Source: Thalassospira sp. MCCC 1A01148 (GTDB lineage Bacteria > Pseudomonadota > Alphaproteobacteria > Rhodospirillales > Thalassospiraceae). Taken from it: 64,000 bases of DNA. A model generated the notes under the pieces. That model saw only the letters and a list, made by a program, of their open reading frames with translations, was not told where the DNA came from and did not search any database. The stretch's first letter is position 1; each line of letters begins with the position of its first letter. The translations under genes and the position numbers were made by a program. This document shows, one piece after another, positions 37,304 through 46,529 of the stretch. The DNA is taken from positions 1,178,001-1,242,000 of the forward strand of contig NZ_LPVZ01000020.1 in the NCBI RefSeq assembly GCF_001613795.1, read 5' to 3'.

Positions 37304-38869
37304 ATGAACAGCATGGAAAAGCGAAGCTGGGGCGAGGCCTTTGGCGCCTTTATTCATCCGCGCGTGATTACGATGCTGTTTTTGGGATTGTCGGCGGGCA
37401 TTCCCATCCTTTTGATTTTCTCGACCCTGTCGATCTGGCTGCGCGAAGCTGGCGTCGATCGCTCTACGGTGACCTATTTCAGTTGGGCCGCCCTTGGCTA
37501 TTCCTTCAAGTTTGTCTGGGCACCGCTGATTGACCGGCTGCCCTTCCCGGTCCTGCACAGCCTTATGGGCAGAAGGCGCTCCTGGCTGATCATTTCCCAG
37601 ATCGCGATCATTGCCGCCATCCTGTGGATGGGCCTGACCGACCCGGCGCAAAACCTGACCATGATGGCCTTTGCCGCCGTTGCCCTTGGTTTCGCCTCTG
37701 CCACACAGGATATCGTCATTGATGCCTACCGGATCGAGGCCGCAGATACCGACCTGCAGGCAATGATGAGTTCGGCCTATATTGGCGGATATCGCATCGG
37801 CATGATCGTCGCCGGTGCCGGGGCACTCACCATTGCTGGCCTGTTTGAGGCCGAAGGCGCCTATCAGCACTTTGCGTGGACCATGGCCTATGGCTGCATG
37901 GCGCTTGCCATGTGTATCGGGGTGATCACCACCCTCCTCGTCAGTGAACCCAGGTCGGTTAAGCTCGACAGCAAATATTTCCACGAAACATCTGACTATG
38001 TCCGGTTTCTTGCGATGTTTGCACTTACCGTGATCGCCTTCATCCTTGCCAATGTCTATGCGGGAAACATCACCGATCCACTCAAAACGGCCCTGACCGA
38101 CAACGGGATGATCCGCGAACTGGCCGGCTTTATCGCAGGAACCCTCAAACTTGCGGTTTCGGTGGTATTTGCTGTCTTTGTCGCCTGGCTCACCACGCGG
38201 GTTGGCCTGACCCCGACCGGCATGGTTCAGGAAACCTATATTTCGCCGGTGAGGGACTTCATTGATCGCTATGGCAAGGCCGCCATCGTCATCCTCGCCC
38301 TGATCGGGGTGTATCGCATTGCCGACATCGTCATGGGCGTGATGGCCAACGTGTTTTACACCGACCTTGGTTTCTCCAAGGAAGAAATCGCCGCCGTTTC
38401 CAAGACATTTGGCCTGTTCATGACCATTGGCGGCAGTTTCCTGGGCGGGGTGCTGTCGGTTCGCTATGGCGTGGTACGGATCCTGTTTCTTGGCGCGTTG
38501 TTATCGGCAATCACCAATATCCTGTTTGCCTTCATGGCGCAGCTTGGCCCCGACACCACAATGTTTGTCGTGGTGATCATGGCCGACAACATGTCGGGTG
38601 GTCTCGCAACCGCAGCCTTCATCGCCTATCTGTCGGGCCTGACCAATATCTCGTTCACGGCCATGCAATACGCGATCTTCAGTTCGATCATGACCCTGTT
38701 TCCCAAAATCCTTGCAGGGTTCTCCGGCACGGTGGTCGATATGGTCGGCTATAGCTGGTTCTTTATCGGCACGGCCGTGATCGGCATTCCAGTTCTGTAT
38801 CTTGTTGTTCTTGCCGGGCGCCTGACAAAGGTCAAGGAAGCAGAGGACGCCAGACAGGCCGGAGTCTGA
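37304..38869 (+). CDS. Major facilitator transporter, AmpG-type muropeptide permease
   Basis: A 521-residue membrane protein with 12 or more predicted helices. The AmpG pattern is visible: FLGLSAGIPILLIFSTLSIWL, FVWAPLIDRLPFPVLHSLMGRRRSW and ATQDIVIDAYRIE. AmpG imports anhydro-muropeptides for cell-wall recycling. The ATG at 37304 follows GGGGGA. A soluble gap in the middle (about residues 245-300) is longer than in E. coli AmpG. No amp regulators or beta-lactamase are nearby. Assignment to AmpG rather than another MFS group is by motif only. Confidence 0.83.
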   Translation: MNSMEKRSWGEAFGAFIHPRVITMLFLGLSAGIPILLIFSTLSIWLREAGVDRSTVTYFSWAALGYSFKFVWAPLIDRLPFPVLHSLMGRRRSWLIISQIAIIAAILWMGLTDPAQNLTMMAFAAVALGFASATQDIVIDAYRIEAADTDLQAMMSSAYIGGYRIGMIVAGAGALTIAGLFEAEGAYQHFAWTMAYGCMALAMCIGVITTLLVSEPRSVKLDSKYFHETSDYVRFLAMFALTVIAFILANVYAGNITDPLKTALTDNGMIRELAGFIAGTLKLAVSVVFAVFVAWLTTRVGLTPTGMVQETYISPVRDFIDRYGKAAIVILALIGVYRIADIVMGVMANVFYTDLGFSKEEIAAVSKTFGLFMTIGGSFLGGVLSVRYGVVRILFLGALLSAITNILFAFMAQLGPDTTMFVVVIMADNMSGGLATAAFIAYLSGLTNISFTAMQYAIFSSIMTLFPKILAGFSGTVVDMVGYSWFFIGTAVIGIPVLYLVVLAGRLTKVKEAEDARQAGV

Positions 38870-38923
38870 GCCGCCAGGATGCCTGTAACCTGTAGCTGGT
38901 CAGAAACATCAATGACCCAAAAC

Positions 38924-38957
38924 AAAACCGGACGCCTGATATGGCGTCCGGTTTTTT
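38924..38957 (+). terminator. Terminator after the AmpG-like gene
   Basis: A perfect 13-bp stem (38924-38936 with 38943-38955) with a six-base loop and a T6 run. It also separates this gene from the convergent ptsN operon. Confidence 0.93.
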
Positions 38958-39003
38958 AAATCTTGTATCTGTTACGGGGACTACCCGCCGCTCACTGACC
39001 GTT

Positions 39004-39510
39004 TCACGCGGCCTGTTCGGCCTCGTCCTGGGTCAGCAGTGCGTAGATCGCGTCGGCTGAGCCAGCCCCGCGCAGTTTGTCACACATGCCCTGGTTACGC
39101 AGCAGGCGGGAAATCCGCGCCAGTGCTTTCAGGTGATCGGCCCCGGCTTCTTCAGGTGCAATCAGCATGCAGAACAGGTCGACCGGATGTTCATCCACGG
39201 CATCGAACTCGATCGGATTGCCTGCACGGGCAAAGACCATATGCAGACGGTCCAGATCATTGAGCTTGCCATGTGGAATTGCCACACCGCCACCAACGCC
39301 GGTGCTGCCAAGCTTTTCACGGTCAAGCAGGACAGAGAAAATCTCGCTCGCAGGGCGTCCGGTAACTTCGGCAGCCTTTTCGGCAAGTTCCTCAAGCACA
39401 GCCTTCTTCGCGCCGGAACGCAGTGCCGGGATAACTCCGGACGGAGTAAGAATCGATGATATGTCCATTTTTCGCGTTGCGTTGTTTGGCTCGGAATCTG
39501 TGTCAGTCAC
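39004..39510 (-). CDS. ptsN: PTS IIA-like nitrogen-regulatory protein
   Basis: EIIA(Ntr) of the nitrogen phosphotransfer system, which signals through its phosphorylation state. The phosphorylated His is in VAIPHGKLNDLDRL, and EKLGSTGVGGG and DLFCMLIAPEEAG are family motifs. It begins with GTG at 39510, overlapping the hpf stop as GTGA. A shorter start at 39468 (MDISSIL) would match the family N-terminus more closely, so 14 residues are uncertain. It is last in the lpt-rpoN-hpf-ptsN set. Confidence 0.93.
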   Translation of the reverse strand: MTDTDSEPNNATRKMDISSILTPSGVIPALRSGAKKAVLEELAEKAAEVTGRPASEIFSVLLDREKLGSTGVGGGVAIPHGKLNDLDRLHMVFARAGNPIEFDAVDEHPVDLFCMLIAPEEAGADHLKALARISRLLRNQGMCDKLRGAGSADAIYALLTQDEAEQAA

Positions 39511-40103
39511 CCGCCGCTCGCCTCGCTATCGTTTGGATCCAGCCATCCGATATTACCGTCCGAGCGACGATAGACAACATTCAGTCCGCCATGTTTGCCA
39601 TTCCGGAACATAAGTGCCGGAATGTCCCCCAAGTCGAGCCGCATGACAGCCTCCCCAACGGAAAGCGTATCGATGCGATCGGGTGTCTCGGCCACAATCA
39701 CCGGTTCATAGCCGTTTACGTGATTGTCATCCGTTTGATCTTCATCTTCCTGTTCGATCACATAATGGATCGCTTCCAGGCGAGCCTCCTCATAGTGGTC
39801 CCGGGTTGCGTGATGATCACGCAGGCGTCGTTTATAACGCCGCAACTGTTTGGCTACTCTGTCACAGGCGGCATCAAATGCGGGATAAACCTCATTTGCT
39901 GATGCTTTTGCCTGAATCATCATGCCTTTGCCGACATGGACCGATATCTGCGCGTGAAAGAGATGTGCCTGTTTGGTGACGGTCACCGTGGCTTCGATCG
40001 CGTGATCGAAATATTTCTCTACTGCAGGGTCCAAGGTCTCGACGACGTGTTGGCGAAACGCTTCGCCTACGTCAAGTTGCTTACCGATAACCGTAATTTG
40101 CAT
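39507..40103 (-). CDS. hpf: Ribosome hibernation-promoting factor, long form
   Basis: Binds idle ribosomes and dimerises them to 100S particles. The N-terminal HPF/RaiA domain (residues 1-100: MQITVIGKQLDVGEAFRQHV, then KASANEVYPAFDAACDRVAK) is followed by an acidic linker and the C-terminal domain of long HPF (GEAVMRLDLGDIPALMFRN, then YRRSDGNIGWLDP). At 198 residues it is the long version, which works without RMF. A promoter is recognisable at 40176-40204. It precedes ptsN. Confidence 0.95.
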   Translation of the reverse strand: MQITVIGKQLDVGEAFRQHVVETLDPAVEKYFDHAIEATVTVTKQAHLFHAQISVHVGKGMMIQAKASANEVYPAFDAACDRVAKQLRRYKRRLRDHHATRDHYEEARLEAIHYVIEQEDEDQTDDNHVNGYEPVIVAETPDRIDTLSVGEAVMRLDLGDIPALMFRNGKHGGLNVVYRRSDGNIGWLDPNDSEASGG

Positions 40104-40175
40104 GGATCGCCTATCCCCGGTTGAGTGACTTACCAGTACATTTGAATGTTCGGTGCCCCTCAGTCAGGTGGGCGC

Positions 40176-40204
40176 ACCATATTCCCTCGTCATTACCAAG
40201 TCAA
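40176..40204 (-). promoter_or_regulatory. Sigma-70-type promoter of hpf-ptsN
   Basis: On the minus strand, TTGACT (40204-40199) and TATGGT (40181-40176) are 17 bases apart, 73 bases ahead of the hpf ATG. This suggests hpf-ptsN can be transcribed apart from rpoN. Confidence 0.55.
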
Positions 40205-40265
40205 GATATGGGTATGTTCCCTTGAATTACAGCACCTTAAGGTACATTTTTTCGATAAAATCGTG

Positions 40266-41846
40266 CTAGGACGCACGTGATTTTTTCTCGCGCCGACGCT
40301 GGACTGACGAAGGAATGCGCATAGCTTCCCTGTATTTTGCCACTGTTCGGCGCGCAATGTCGATTCCTTCCTTGCCCAGAAGCTCAACCAGTTTGTCATC
40401 AGACAAAATCTTCTTAGGTTCTTCGTTGTCGATCAATGACTTGATCCGATGGCGCACGGCCTCTGATGAATAGGCGTCACCACCGTCAGAAGACGAGATG
40501 GCTGTGGTAAAGAAGTATTTCAGTTCGAACATCCCACGCGGGGTCGACATGAACTTGCCATTGGTCACGCGTGAAACCGTACTTTCATGCATGCCGATCG
40601 CCTCGGCAATGTCGCGCAGAATAAGCGGACGCAGATGCCCGACCCCGTGGGTAAAGAATCCGTCCTGCTGGCGCACGATCTCGCTGGCGACCTTCATGAT
40701 GGTGGTTGCACGCTGATGCAGCGCCTTGACCAGCCAGTTGGCACTCTGCAGTTTTTCGCTCATGAAGCCGCGTTCTTCGCGGTCACGCAGCCCGGATCCG
40801 ATTTGGGCGACATAGTCCTCATTGACCAGAACCCGTGGCAGGGCCTCGGAATTCAGTTCCAGATGCCAGTTGCCATTCCCTGCCGAACGCATCAGAACAT
40901 CCGGGATCACAGGGGTTGCGATTTCGCCATCAGCGGTTTTACCCGGTCGCGGATCAAGGGTTTTGATCTCGTCGATCATGTCGTAAAGGTCATCCGAATC
41001 GACCCCGCAGACACGCCGCAAACGATCAAAATCACGCTTGGCCAGCAATTCCAGATTGGCCAGAAGGGCGGCCATCGCCGGATCAAAGCGGTTGAGTTCC
41101 CGCAACTGCAGTTCCAGACATTCCGCCAGATCACGGGCAAAGATGCCGACCGGATCAAAGCCCTGCATGATTTTCAGAACGCGCTCGACATCGGTCAAAT
41201 CGCATTCAAGCGCCTCGGAAACTTCATCAAGCGCGCCGCTGATATAGCCATTCTCATCAAGCATATCGATCAGATAGCTTCCGATCATGCGCGACGTGGC
41301 ATCGGCAAAGGCAATGTTGAGCTGATCATCAAGTGACTGGCGCAGTGTCGCCTCGTCCGCAAGGGTCTGTTCCAGCCCCGGCAGGTCATCGCCCCCGGCT
41401 GCCGAACCGCCGACACCGCCACCTGTCCCGCCGCCATAGGGCGCGGAATAATCGTGGCTGCCCGAAACCGGTTCGCCATTGCGGGTGATTTCGCCCTCGC
41501 CGCCATACAGCGCGTCACTTGAAACATCAAGCGGGCCATCATCGCTGCCCATGGATTCACTCGATGTCAGACGATCCGTGCCAAACTGGTCATCGCGATC
41601 TGCGAAATTGTCGTTGGAGCGACTATCAAGGCCTTCATCGCCATTGCCCACCGCACCGTCGCCGGCCTCGGCATAGGTTTGGCCGGGATCGGCCCGCTCG
41701 AGCAGCGGGTTTTCCATCAGTTCACTGTCGATGAAATTGGAAAGCTCAATATTATTGAATTGCAGCAGTTTGATAGCCTGCTGCAGCTGGGGAGTCATGA
41801 CAAGTGACTGGGACTGGCGTAGATCCAGACGCGCCTTCAGGGCCAT
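40266..41846 (-). CDS. rpoN: RNA polymerase sigma-54 factor
   Basis: The 526-residue alternative sigma factor for nitrogen and related regulons. Region I is Gln/Leu-rich (LDLRQSQSLVMTPQLQQAIK). A long acidic, Gly-rich region II (about residues 50-155) is followed by the core-binding domain and the -12-contacting HTH (MHESTVSRVTNGKFMSTPRG). The diagnostic RpoN box ARRTVAKYREAM, which reads the -24 element, is intact near the C-terminus. It sits between lptB and hpf as in many proteobacteria. Confidence 0.97.
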   Translation of the reverse strand: MALKARLDLRQSQSLVMTPQLQQAIKLLQFNNIELSNFIDSELMENPLLERADPGQTYAEAGDGAVGNGDEGLDSRSNDNFADRDDQFGTDRLTSSESMGSDDGPLDVSSDALYGGEGEITRNGEPVSGSHDYSAPYGGGTGGGVGGSAAGGDDLPGLEQTLADEATLRQSLDDQLNIAFADATSRMIGSYLIDMLDENGYISGALDEVSEALECDLTDVERVLKIMQGFDPVGIFARDLAECLELQLRELNRFDPAMAALLANLELLAKRDFDRLRRVCGVDSDDLYDMIDEIKTLDPRPGKTADGEIATPVIPDVLMRSAGNGNWHLELNSEALPRVLVNEDYVAQIGSGLRDREERGFMSEKLQSANWLVKALHQRATTIMKVASEIVRQQDGFFTHGVGHLRPLILRDIAEAIGMHESTVSRVTNGKFMSTPRGMFELKYFFTTAISSSDGGDAYSSEAVRHRIKSLIDNEEPKKILSDDKLVELLGKEGIDIARRTVAKYREAMRIPSSVQRRREKKSRAS

Positions 41847-41911
41847 TTATGCACTACCCCGTGTCAATCCGAACTCTCCCCCCAAGACTTCATTGACGGC
41901 TGGCGGCGTTA

Positions 41912-42745
41912 TCAAAGGCTGAAACGATCGCCCAGATAAACCCTGCGTACATCGTCATTTCGAACGATTTCCTCAGGTCCACCTTCCATCAAAACCCGAC
42001 CATCATGCAAGATATATGCCCGGTCGATAATGTCTAGAGTCTCGCGCACATTGTGGTCAGTAATCAAGACCCCAATGCCACGATCTTTCAGATGACGTAC
42101 AAGATCGCGAATATCACCCACTGCAATCGGGTCAATCCCGGCAAGTGGTTCATCAAGCAGAACAAAATTCGGATGGGCCGCAAGCGCACGCGCAATCTCG
42201 CAACGGCGGCGTTCCCCGCCCGAAAGGGCAAGTGCGGGTGTACGGCGCAAATGTTCGATCGCAAATTCTGCCAGAAGGTCTTCAAGGGATTGTTCGCGCT
42301 TAAGGCGGTCATCCTCGACCACTTCAAGAACAGCCATGATATTCTGTTCGACGGTCATACCGCGAAAGATCGAGGCTTCCTGTGGCAAATAGCCGATTCC
42401 CATGCGTGCGCGCTGATACATCGGCATCATGGTGATGTCACGCCCATCAAGGGAAATCGTGCCGCGATCTGCGGCAATAAGGCCGGTAATGATATAGAAA
42501 CTGGTGGTTTTGCCTGCGCCGTTCGGGCCCAGAAGGCCAACCGCTTCACCGCGCTGTACCGACACCGAGACATCTTTGAGCACCGGACGCTTCTTGAAGC
42601 TTTTGCCAAGATTATGCGCCACAAGACCCTTGTTCGTGCTGATCAGGCGCGGACCGGTTGTCCCGCCGTCAGTTGGCTGTGCGCTGCCAGATGCAGCTGT
42701 CGCCTTGGCGTTGTCGGATTTTACGCTTTTGCGCGACCAGAACAA
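41912..42745 (-). CDS. lptB: LPS export ABC transporter ATP-binding protein
   Basis: ATPase that powers lipopolysaccharide extraction from the inner membrane with LptFG. Walker [17 protein letters not shown]-loop [12 protein letters not shown], signature [14 protein letters not shown], Walker [14 protein letters not shown] and H-loop [12 protein letters not shown] are present. About 40 residues precede the usual LptB start and look disordered, so an internal start is possible. It follows lptA by 14 bases. LptF and LptG are not in the window. Confidence 0.95.
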   Translation of the reverse strand: MFWSRKSVKSDNAKATAASGSAQPTDGGTTGPRLISTNKGLVAHNLGKSFKKRPVLKDVSVSVQRGEAVGLLGPNGAGKTTSFYIITGLIAADRGTISLDGRDITMMPMYQRARMGIGYLPQEASIFRGMTVEQNIMAVLEVVEDDRLKREQSLEDLLAEFAIEHLRRTPALALSGGERRRCEIARALAAHPNFVLLDEPLAGIDPIAVGDIRDLVRHLKDRGIGVLITDHNVRETLDIIDRAYILHDGRVLMEGGPEEIVRNDDVRRVYLGDRFSL

Positions 42746-42759
42746 ATGACCGACCTTTC

Positions 42760-43653
42760 TCAGTTACCGGTCCCGGCATCGGCCGGGCTGTTGTTTTCGT
42801 CTTTTTGCGGAACCAGAAGGCCCCGAACACGGGTTTTGCCATCGCCACTACCGTCGGCCGTCAGACGACTGATCCCGGTATTCAGGTCCACAACGGCACG
42901 ATCCCCGTTCAACTGGTTTTCCCCGCGGGTGATCTTAACCGATCCAATAAGGGTCGCGATACCTGTTTTCGCATCATAAACACCCTGGTCGCCGACAACA
43001 AACTCTGTCGCTGTGCGAATATTCACATTGCCCTGGCCATCGATGCGGCGCAATTCGTTGGCCCCGCCCTCGCCGGCCTCAAAGCGCGCGGTCAATACAT
43101 CCCCGCGCAGCGTGCGATCTTCGGCCACGGCAACCGCATCACCGCGTGCCACCGCCACACGCTCTGTTTCCCAATATTCAAGGCTGTCGCGTGCGGTCAG
43201 GGTTTCAGTGGGGGTGGTGTATTTAAGGTTATCCCCAGTCAGCACGACCACGGCCTCGTCAATGTCATAAACGGCGCGATCGCCAATGGCGACGTCGGTA
43301 TCGGATGAAAGCTTCACATTGCCGGTCGCGATGATGCGGTAAATCTCGCTATTGCCGTCGCGGTCGCGATAAAGTGCCTGCAACTCGTCGGCATCAACAC
43401 GCGATCCGCCACGTTTGGCCACCGCATTGCCACGCGCGATCAGAACCTGCTCGTTGCGGCGCCATTCGATGCCGTTATCAGACTCGACTTCAAGCCCGCC
43501 ACTGCCATTCTGGGCCAAACCCAACGGATTGGCCGCAGCATCCTTGACCGTGCTGGACAGGCCGATCACGGCCGCACCCAGCATAAGCCCCCCCAGCACA
43601 AGGGGTGTCAGAACCGTTCCAGTCTTGCGGGCGAGATGCGGCATCGCAATCAT
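42760..43653 (-). CDS. lptA: Periplasmic LPS transport protein LptA (OstA-like)
   Basis: OstA/LptA jelly-roll protein that bridges the periplasm in LPS export. An N-terminal export signal (about residues 8-40, ending AAANP) is followed by repeated beta motifs of the family ([55 protein letters not shown]). At 297 residues it is longer than E. coli LptA (185), with more repeats. The ATG pair at 43653 and 43644 leaves the exact start open. Confidence 0.92.
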   Translation of the reverse strand: MIAMPHLARKTGTVLTPLVLGGLMLGAAVIGLSSTVKDAAANPLGLAQNGSGGLEVESDNGIEWRRNEQVLIARGNAVAKRGGSRVDADELQALYRDRDGNSEIYRIIATGNVKLSSDTDVAIGDRAVYDIDEAVVVLTGDNLKYTTPTETLTARDSLEYWETERVAVARGDAVAVAEDRTLRGDVLTARFEAGEGGANELRRIDGQGNVNIRTATEFVVGDQGVYDAKTGIATLIGSVKITRGENQLNGDRAVVDLNTGISRLTADGSGDGKTRVRGLLVPQKDENNSPADAGTGN

Positions 43654-43663
43654 GACTTCCCTC

Positions 43664-44410
43664 TCATTGCTCCGTCGAATTCATTGCACTGTCGAAAATC
43701 ACCAGACGGGATTTCCCCAAAAAGCGGATCACCGCCCCCTTGTCTTCAAGCTCAAACCCGGAATCGGATGCAATGGTGCCAAACGGCCCCTGCCCGTCAA
43801 CCGGCACATCACCGCTGGCACTGCCGGAATTCATGGCAATTTCAGCTTCTTCCGTATGAATTTCAAAGCCCTGATCGTGGTACATGTTCACCGTGCCCAC
43901 CAGATCAAGTATCCCGTCAGCTTCAGTATAGAACCCCTCATTGGCGGTCATCGCGATCCACGATCCGTCATTAAGCGTGATATCGGCCTGCGGCGCTGAC
44001 AGGTAAATATGGTCGGGTCGCGTTTCGGTTTCTGCGGTTTCAACGGCCTCACTGGCCGTGACGGTAAAGGGCTGTCGATTGCCATCCACGCCAAAGAAGC
44101 GGGGTTTGCTCATCGCAACATTTTCCATCAGATCTTCGGGCGAGGTGGAAAAGCCCAGCCGAAAGCCGCTTTCCTGCACCTGTTCGATCTGCGGCCACAG
44201 CACCACAAGGGCGAGGATCGTCATCGCGATCAGCGGCAGGACGAATTTCAGCATATTGACGATGACACGGCGGAACGGATTGATCCGCACATTACGCCGC
44301 GCCGAGGGCATGCGATCACGCGAAAAGCCGCGTGCGTGGCGTTGCTCACGTGCTTCGGCCTTCTGGCTTTCGTCGTGATCCTCGACCTGTGGCGTGCCCT
44401 CTGTGCTCAT
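43664..44410 (-). CDS. lptC: LPS export protein LptC
   Basis: Bitopic inner-membrane protein that hands LPS from LptBFG to LptA. A basic cytoplasmic N-terminus (about 45 residues) precedes one membrane helix (LKFVLPLIAMTILALVVLW) and a periplasmic OstA-like fold (ITLNDGSWIAMTANEGFYTE, GTVNMYHDQGFEIHTEEAEI). It lies between kdsD and lptA with gaps of only 3 and 10 bases, the usual order. Confidence 0.9.
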   Translation of the reverse strand: MSTEGTPQVEDHDESQKAEAREQRHARGFSRDRMPSARRNVRINPFRRVIVNMLKFVLPLIAMTILALVVLWPQIEQVQESGFRLGFSTSPEDLMENVAMSKPRFFGVDGNRQPFTVTASEAVETAETETRPDHIYLSAPQADITLNDGSWIAMTANEGFYTEADGILDLVGTVNMYHDQGFEIHTEEAEIAMNSGSASGDVPVDGQGPFGTIASDSGFELEDKGAVIRFLGKSRLVIFDSAMNSTEQ

Positions 44411-44413
44411 GCG

Positions 44414-45424
44414 TCAGGCCACTCCGACACGCAAAAGATCGTGGATATGAACCAGTCCGACCGGCACACCAGCGTCATCAAGGACAAACAATGACGTGAT
44501 TGAACGATCATTCATGATGGCAAGGGCCTCAACCGCCAGCGCATCGGCACTGGTTACTTTCGGCCCGGCAGTCATGACATCACCGACCTTCATCGCCACC
44601 AGATTATCAGCCATGTGACGGCGCAAATCGCCATCGGTCACGATCCCGGCCAGGGCCCCGGCATCATCGACCACGCCAACACAGCCAAACGAATGGCTGG
44701 TCATGGTCACAAGTGCCTCGGCCATCAGCGCATCCGGTTTGACCAATGGCAGGGTATCGGCCCCATGCATGACATCCCCGACATGGAGCAACCGCTGACC
44801 CAGCTTGCCACCGGGGTGGAAGGTTCGGAAATCATCAGATGAAAAACCGCGCCGCTCCATCAATGTCACGGCCAGCGCATCGGCAAAGGCCAGCATCGCC
44901 GTGGTTGATGTCGTCGGCGCCTGCTTGTTCGGGCAGGCTTCCGGACTTGCCGGCAGAACCAGCGGGCAATCGGACTGCTTGGCAAGCGAGCTTTCCGGTT
45001 TGCGGGTCATGCCGATCAGCGGCACATTAAAACGCCGGGTAAAGGCAATAATATCGGACAGTTCCGGTGTTTCACCGGAATTGGACAGGGCCAGCACCGC
45101 ATCATCCTTGCCAATCATGCCCAGATCCCCGTGGCTGGCCTCGGCCGGATGAACGAAAAAGGACGGGGTGCCGGTCGAGGCAAAGGTCGCAGCGATTTTC
45201 TTCGCGATATGGCCGCTTTTGCCCATGCCGGTCACAACCAGACGGCCTTTCAGGCCCTCGATCAGGTTGATGGCATCGCAGAACGCACCATTTAGCGATT
45301 CTGCAAGTTCGCGCAGCGCATTGGCTTCGATACCAAGAACACGGCGCGCAATGGCAAGATCGGCATCAGATGCCGGTGCCGGCAGGTTGGAGGACTCTTT
45401 GGACACGTCTGGGGTCACTGTCAT
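44414..45424 (-). CDS. kdsD: D-arabinose 5-phosphate isomerase (KpsF/GutQ family)
   Basis: Makes arabinose 5-phosphate from ribulose 5-phosphate, the first step toward Kdo for LPS. The N-terminal SIS domain shows VTGMGKSGHIAKKIAATFAS and HPAEASHGDLGMI with ALSNSGETPEL. Two CBS domains occupy the last 130 residues (VVDDAGALAGIVTDGDLRRH, then VLDDAGVPVGLVHIHDLL). It heads the lpt set here. kdsC, the Kdo-8-phosphate phosphatase gene that follows it in E. coli, is absent from the cluster. Confidence 0.94.
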   Translation of the reverse strand: MTVTPDVSKESSNLPAPASDADLAIARRVLGIEANALRELAESLNGAFCDAINLIEGLKGRLVVTGMGKSGHIAKKIAATFASTGTPSFFVHPAEASHGDLGMIGKDDAVLALSNSGETPELSDIIAFTRRFNVPLIGMTRKPESSLAKQSDCPLVLPASPEACPNKQAPTTSTTAMLAFADALAVTLMERRGFSSDDFRTFHPGGKLGQRLLHVGDVMHGADTLPLVKPDALMAEALVTMTSHSFGCVGVVDDAGALAGIVTDGDLRRHMADNLVAMKVGDVMTAGPKVTSADALAVEALAIMNDRSITSLFVLDDAGVPVGLVHIHDLLRVGVA

Positions 45425-45584
45425 TGTTTCTTGTTAGCGTTTTCCGCCCGGAGATAGCCTGTATCGCCCATCTTGCAAGATCATTGGGCCGAAACTATGA
45501 ACCCGGTTGGCCTAGGGGTCAATTCCCTAGCACAGGCAATACAGGATCAATCTTCACAGGCGGTTAACCGACCTTATGCCGACC

Positions 45585-46199
45585 TCAGGAATGGGCAAAG
45601 ATATCGGTTTCTTCCCAGCCCGCCAGATCAAGCGTCGCGCGCATCGGCAGGAAGTCAAAACAGGCCTGCGCCATCTCCATCCGGCCTTCACGGACGAGAC
45701 GACGATCAAGCTCTTCTTTTGCCTTGTGCAGATACAGCACATCGGATGCGGCATAATCGATCTGTTCCTTGGAAAGCTCGGCTGCACCCCAGTCGGAACT
45801 CTGCTGCTGCTTGGAAATCTCGACCCCGACAGTCTCGCGCAGCACATCCTTCAGACCATGACGGTCGGTATAGGTGCGCACCAGTTTGGAGGCGATCTTG
45901 GTGCAATAGACCGGCGCACAGCGCACGCCGAGATATTTGTCCATCACGGCGATGTCAAAACGTCCGAAATGAAACAGCTTCAGGACCGACGGATCGGCCA
46001 GAAGCTTTTTCAGGTTCGGCGCGCTGTAATCTTCCCCATCAAACTTGACCAGATGGGCGTTACCATCCCCGCGTGAAAGCTGCACGACACACAAACGGTC
46101 GCGGTGCGGGTTAAGGCCCATGGTCTCACTGTCAATGGCCACAACCTTTCCAAGGTCAAGGTCATCAGGCAGATCTCCGAGATGGAGGAAATTGGTCAT
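45585..46199 (-). CDS. Short RNase D-like 3'-5' exonuclease
   Basis: A DEDDy exonuclease domain only: DSET at the first metal site, HFGRFD at the second and YAASDVLYL at the third. At 204 residues it lacks the HRDC domains of E. coli RNase D (375 residues), as is common in alphaproteobacteria, where it often precedes kdsD. It probably trims RNA 3' ends. Before the island inserted it lay directly downstream of tRNA-Leu and its terminator. Confidence 0.9.
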   Translation of the reverse strand: MTNFLHLGDLPDDLDLGKVVAIDSETMGLNPHRDRLCVVQLSRGDGNAHLVKFDGEDYSAPNLKKLLADPSVLKLFHFGRFDIAVMDKYLGVRCAPVYCTKIASKLVRTYTDRHGLKDVLRETVGVEISKQQQSSDWGAAELSKEQIDYAASDVLYLHKAKEELDRRLVREGRMEMAQACFDFLPMRATLDLAGWEETDIFAHS

Positions 46200-46343
46200 C
46201 GCGGTTCTCCAAATGTCAGAATTTGCCTGTTCTTAACACAGCAAACAGCGCATCGCACCGCAAAAGTCGTACCAATTGCGCGGTTTTCGACGCCACAAGC
46301 AGCGCCCATCAGACAAATTCGGAAAATGTAAGCCAAAACGACA

Positions 46344-46376
46344 ATACCCCAGCACATCAACGATGTGCTGGGGTAT
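46344..46376 (-). terminator. Displaced terminator hairpin of tRNA-Leu
   Basis: A perfect 15-bp stem (46344-46358 with 46362-46376) with a three-base loop, directly next to the copy of the tRNA 3' end. On the minus strand it would follow the tRNA's CCA by two bases if the island were removed, and a loosely T-rich tract follows. Therefore it is most simply the native terminator of the tRNA-Leu gene now at 56728. Confidence 0.8.
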
Positions 46377-46392
46377 GGTGCCCAGGAGAAGA
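46375..46392. repeat. Left attachment site (18-bp direct repeat)
   Basis: The 18 bases match 56727-56744 exactly and correspond to the 3' end of tRNA-Leu(CAG): CCA, acceptor arm and part of the T stem. After an indel the match resumes for a few bases. This is the expected product of site-specific integration at a tRNA. Confidence 0.92.
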
Positions 46393-46529
46393 TTGAACAA
46401 AAATCACCTGAGAACCGCAGAAAACCTATGGATATTTCCTCACAAATTTAGATTTGTTTACCAGTAGTGTTACCGATGAGCAAACGAAGAATCGAAGTCC
46501 CCCTCATCGGTTCCCAGCTATTTATCATA

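Larger units (their letters stand above)
46200..46529. other. Junction region: chromosomal flank and left island boundary
   Basis: There is no gene in these 330 bases. The right part of the flank holds the displaced tRNA-Leu terminator hairpin (46344-46376) and the left attachment repeat (46375-46392). Island DNA begins about 46393 and is AT-rich up to the end of hsdS. Confidence 0.7.

Noticed and set aside
46375-46398. A second, truncated tRNA gene
   Set aside because: Only the last bases of tRNA-Leu are present. It is better explained as the attachment repeat.
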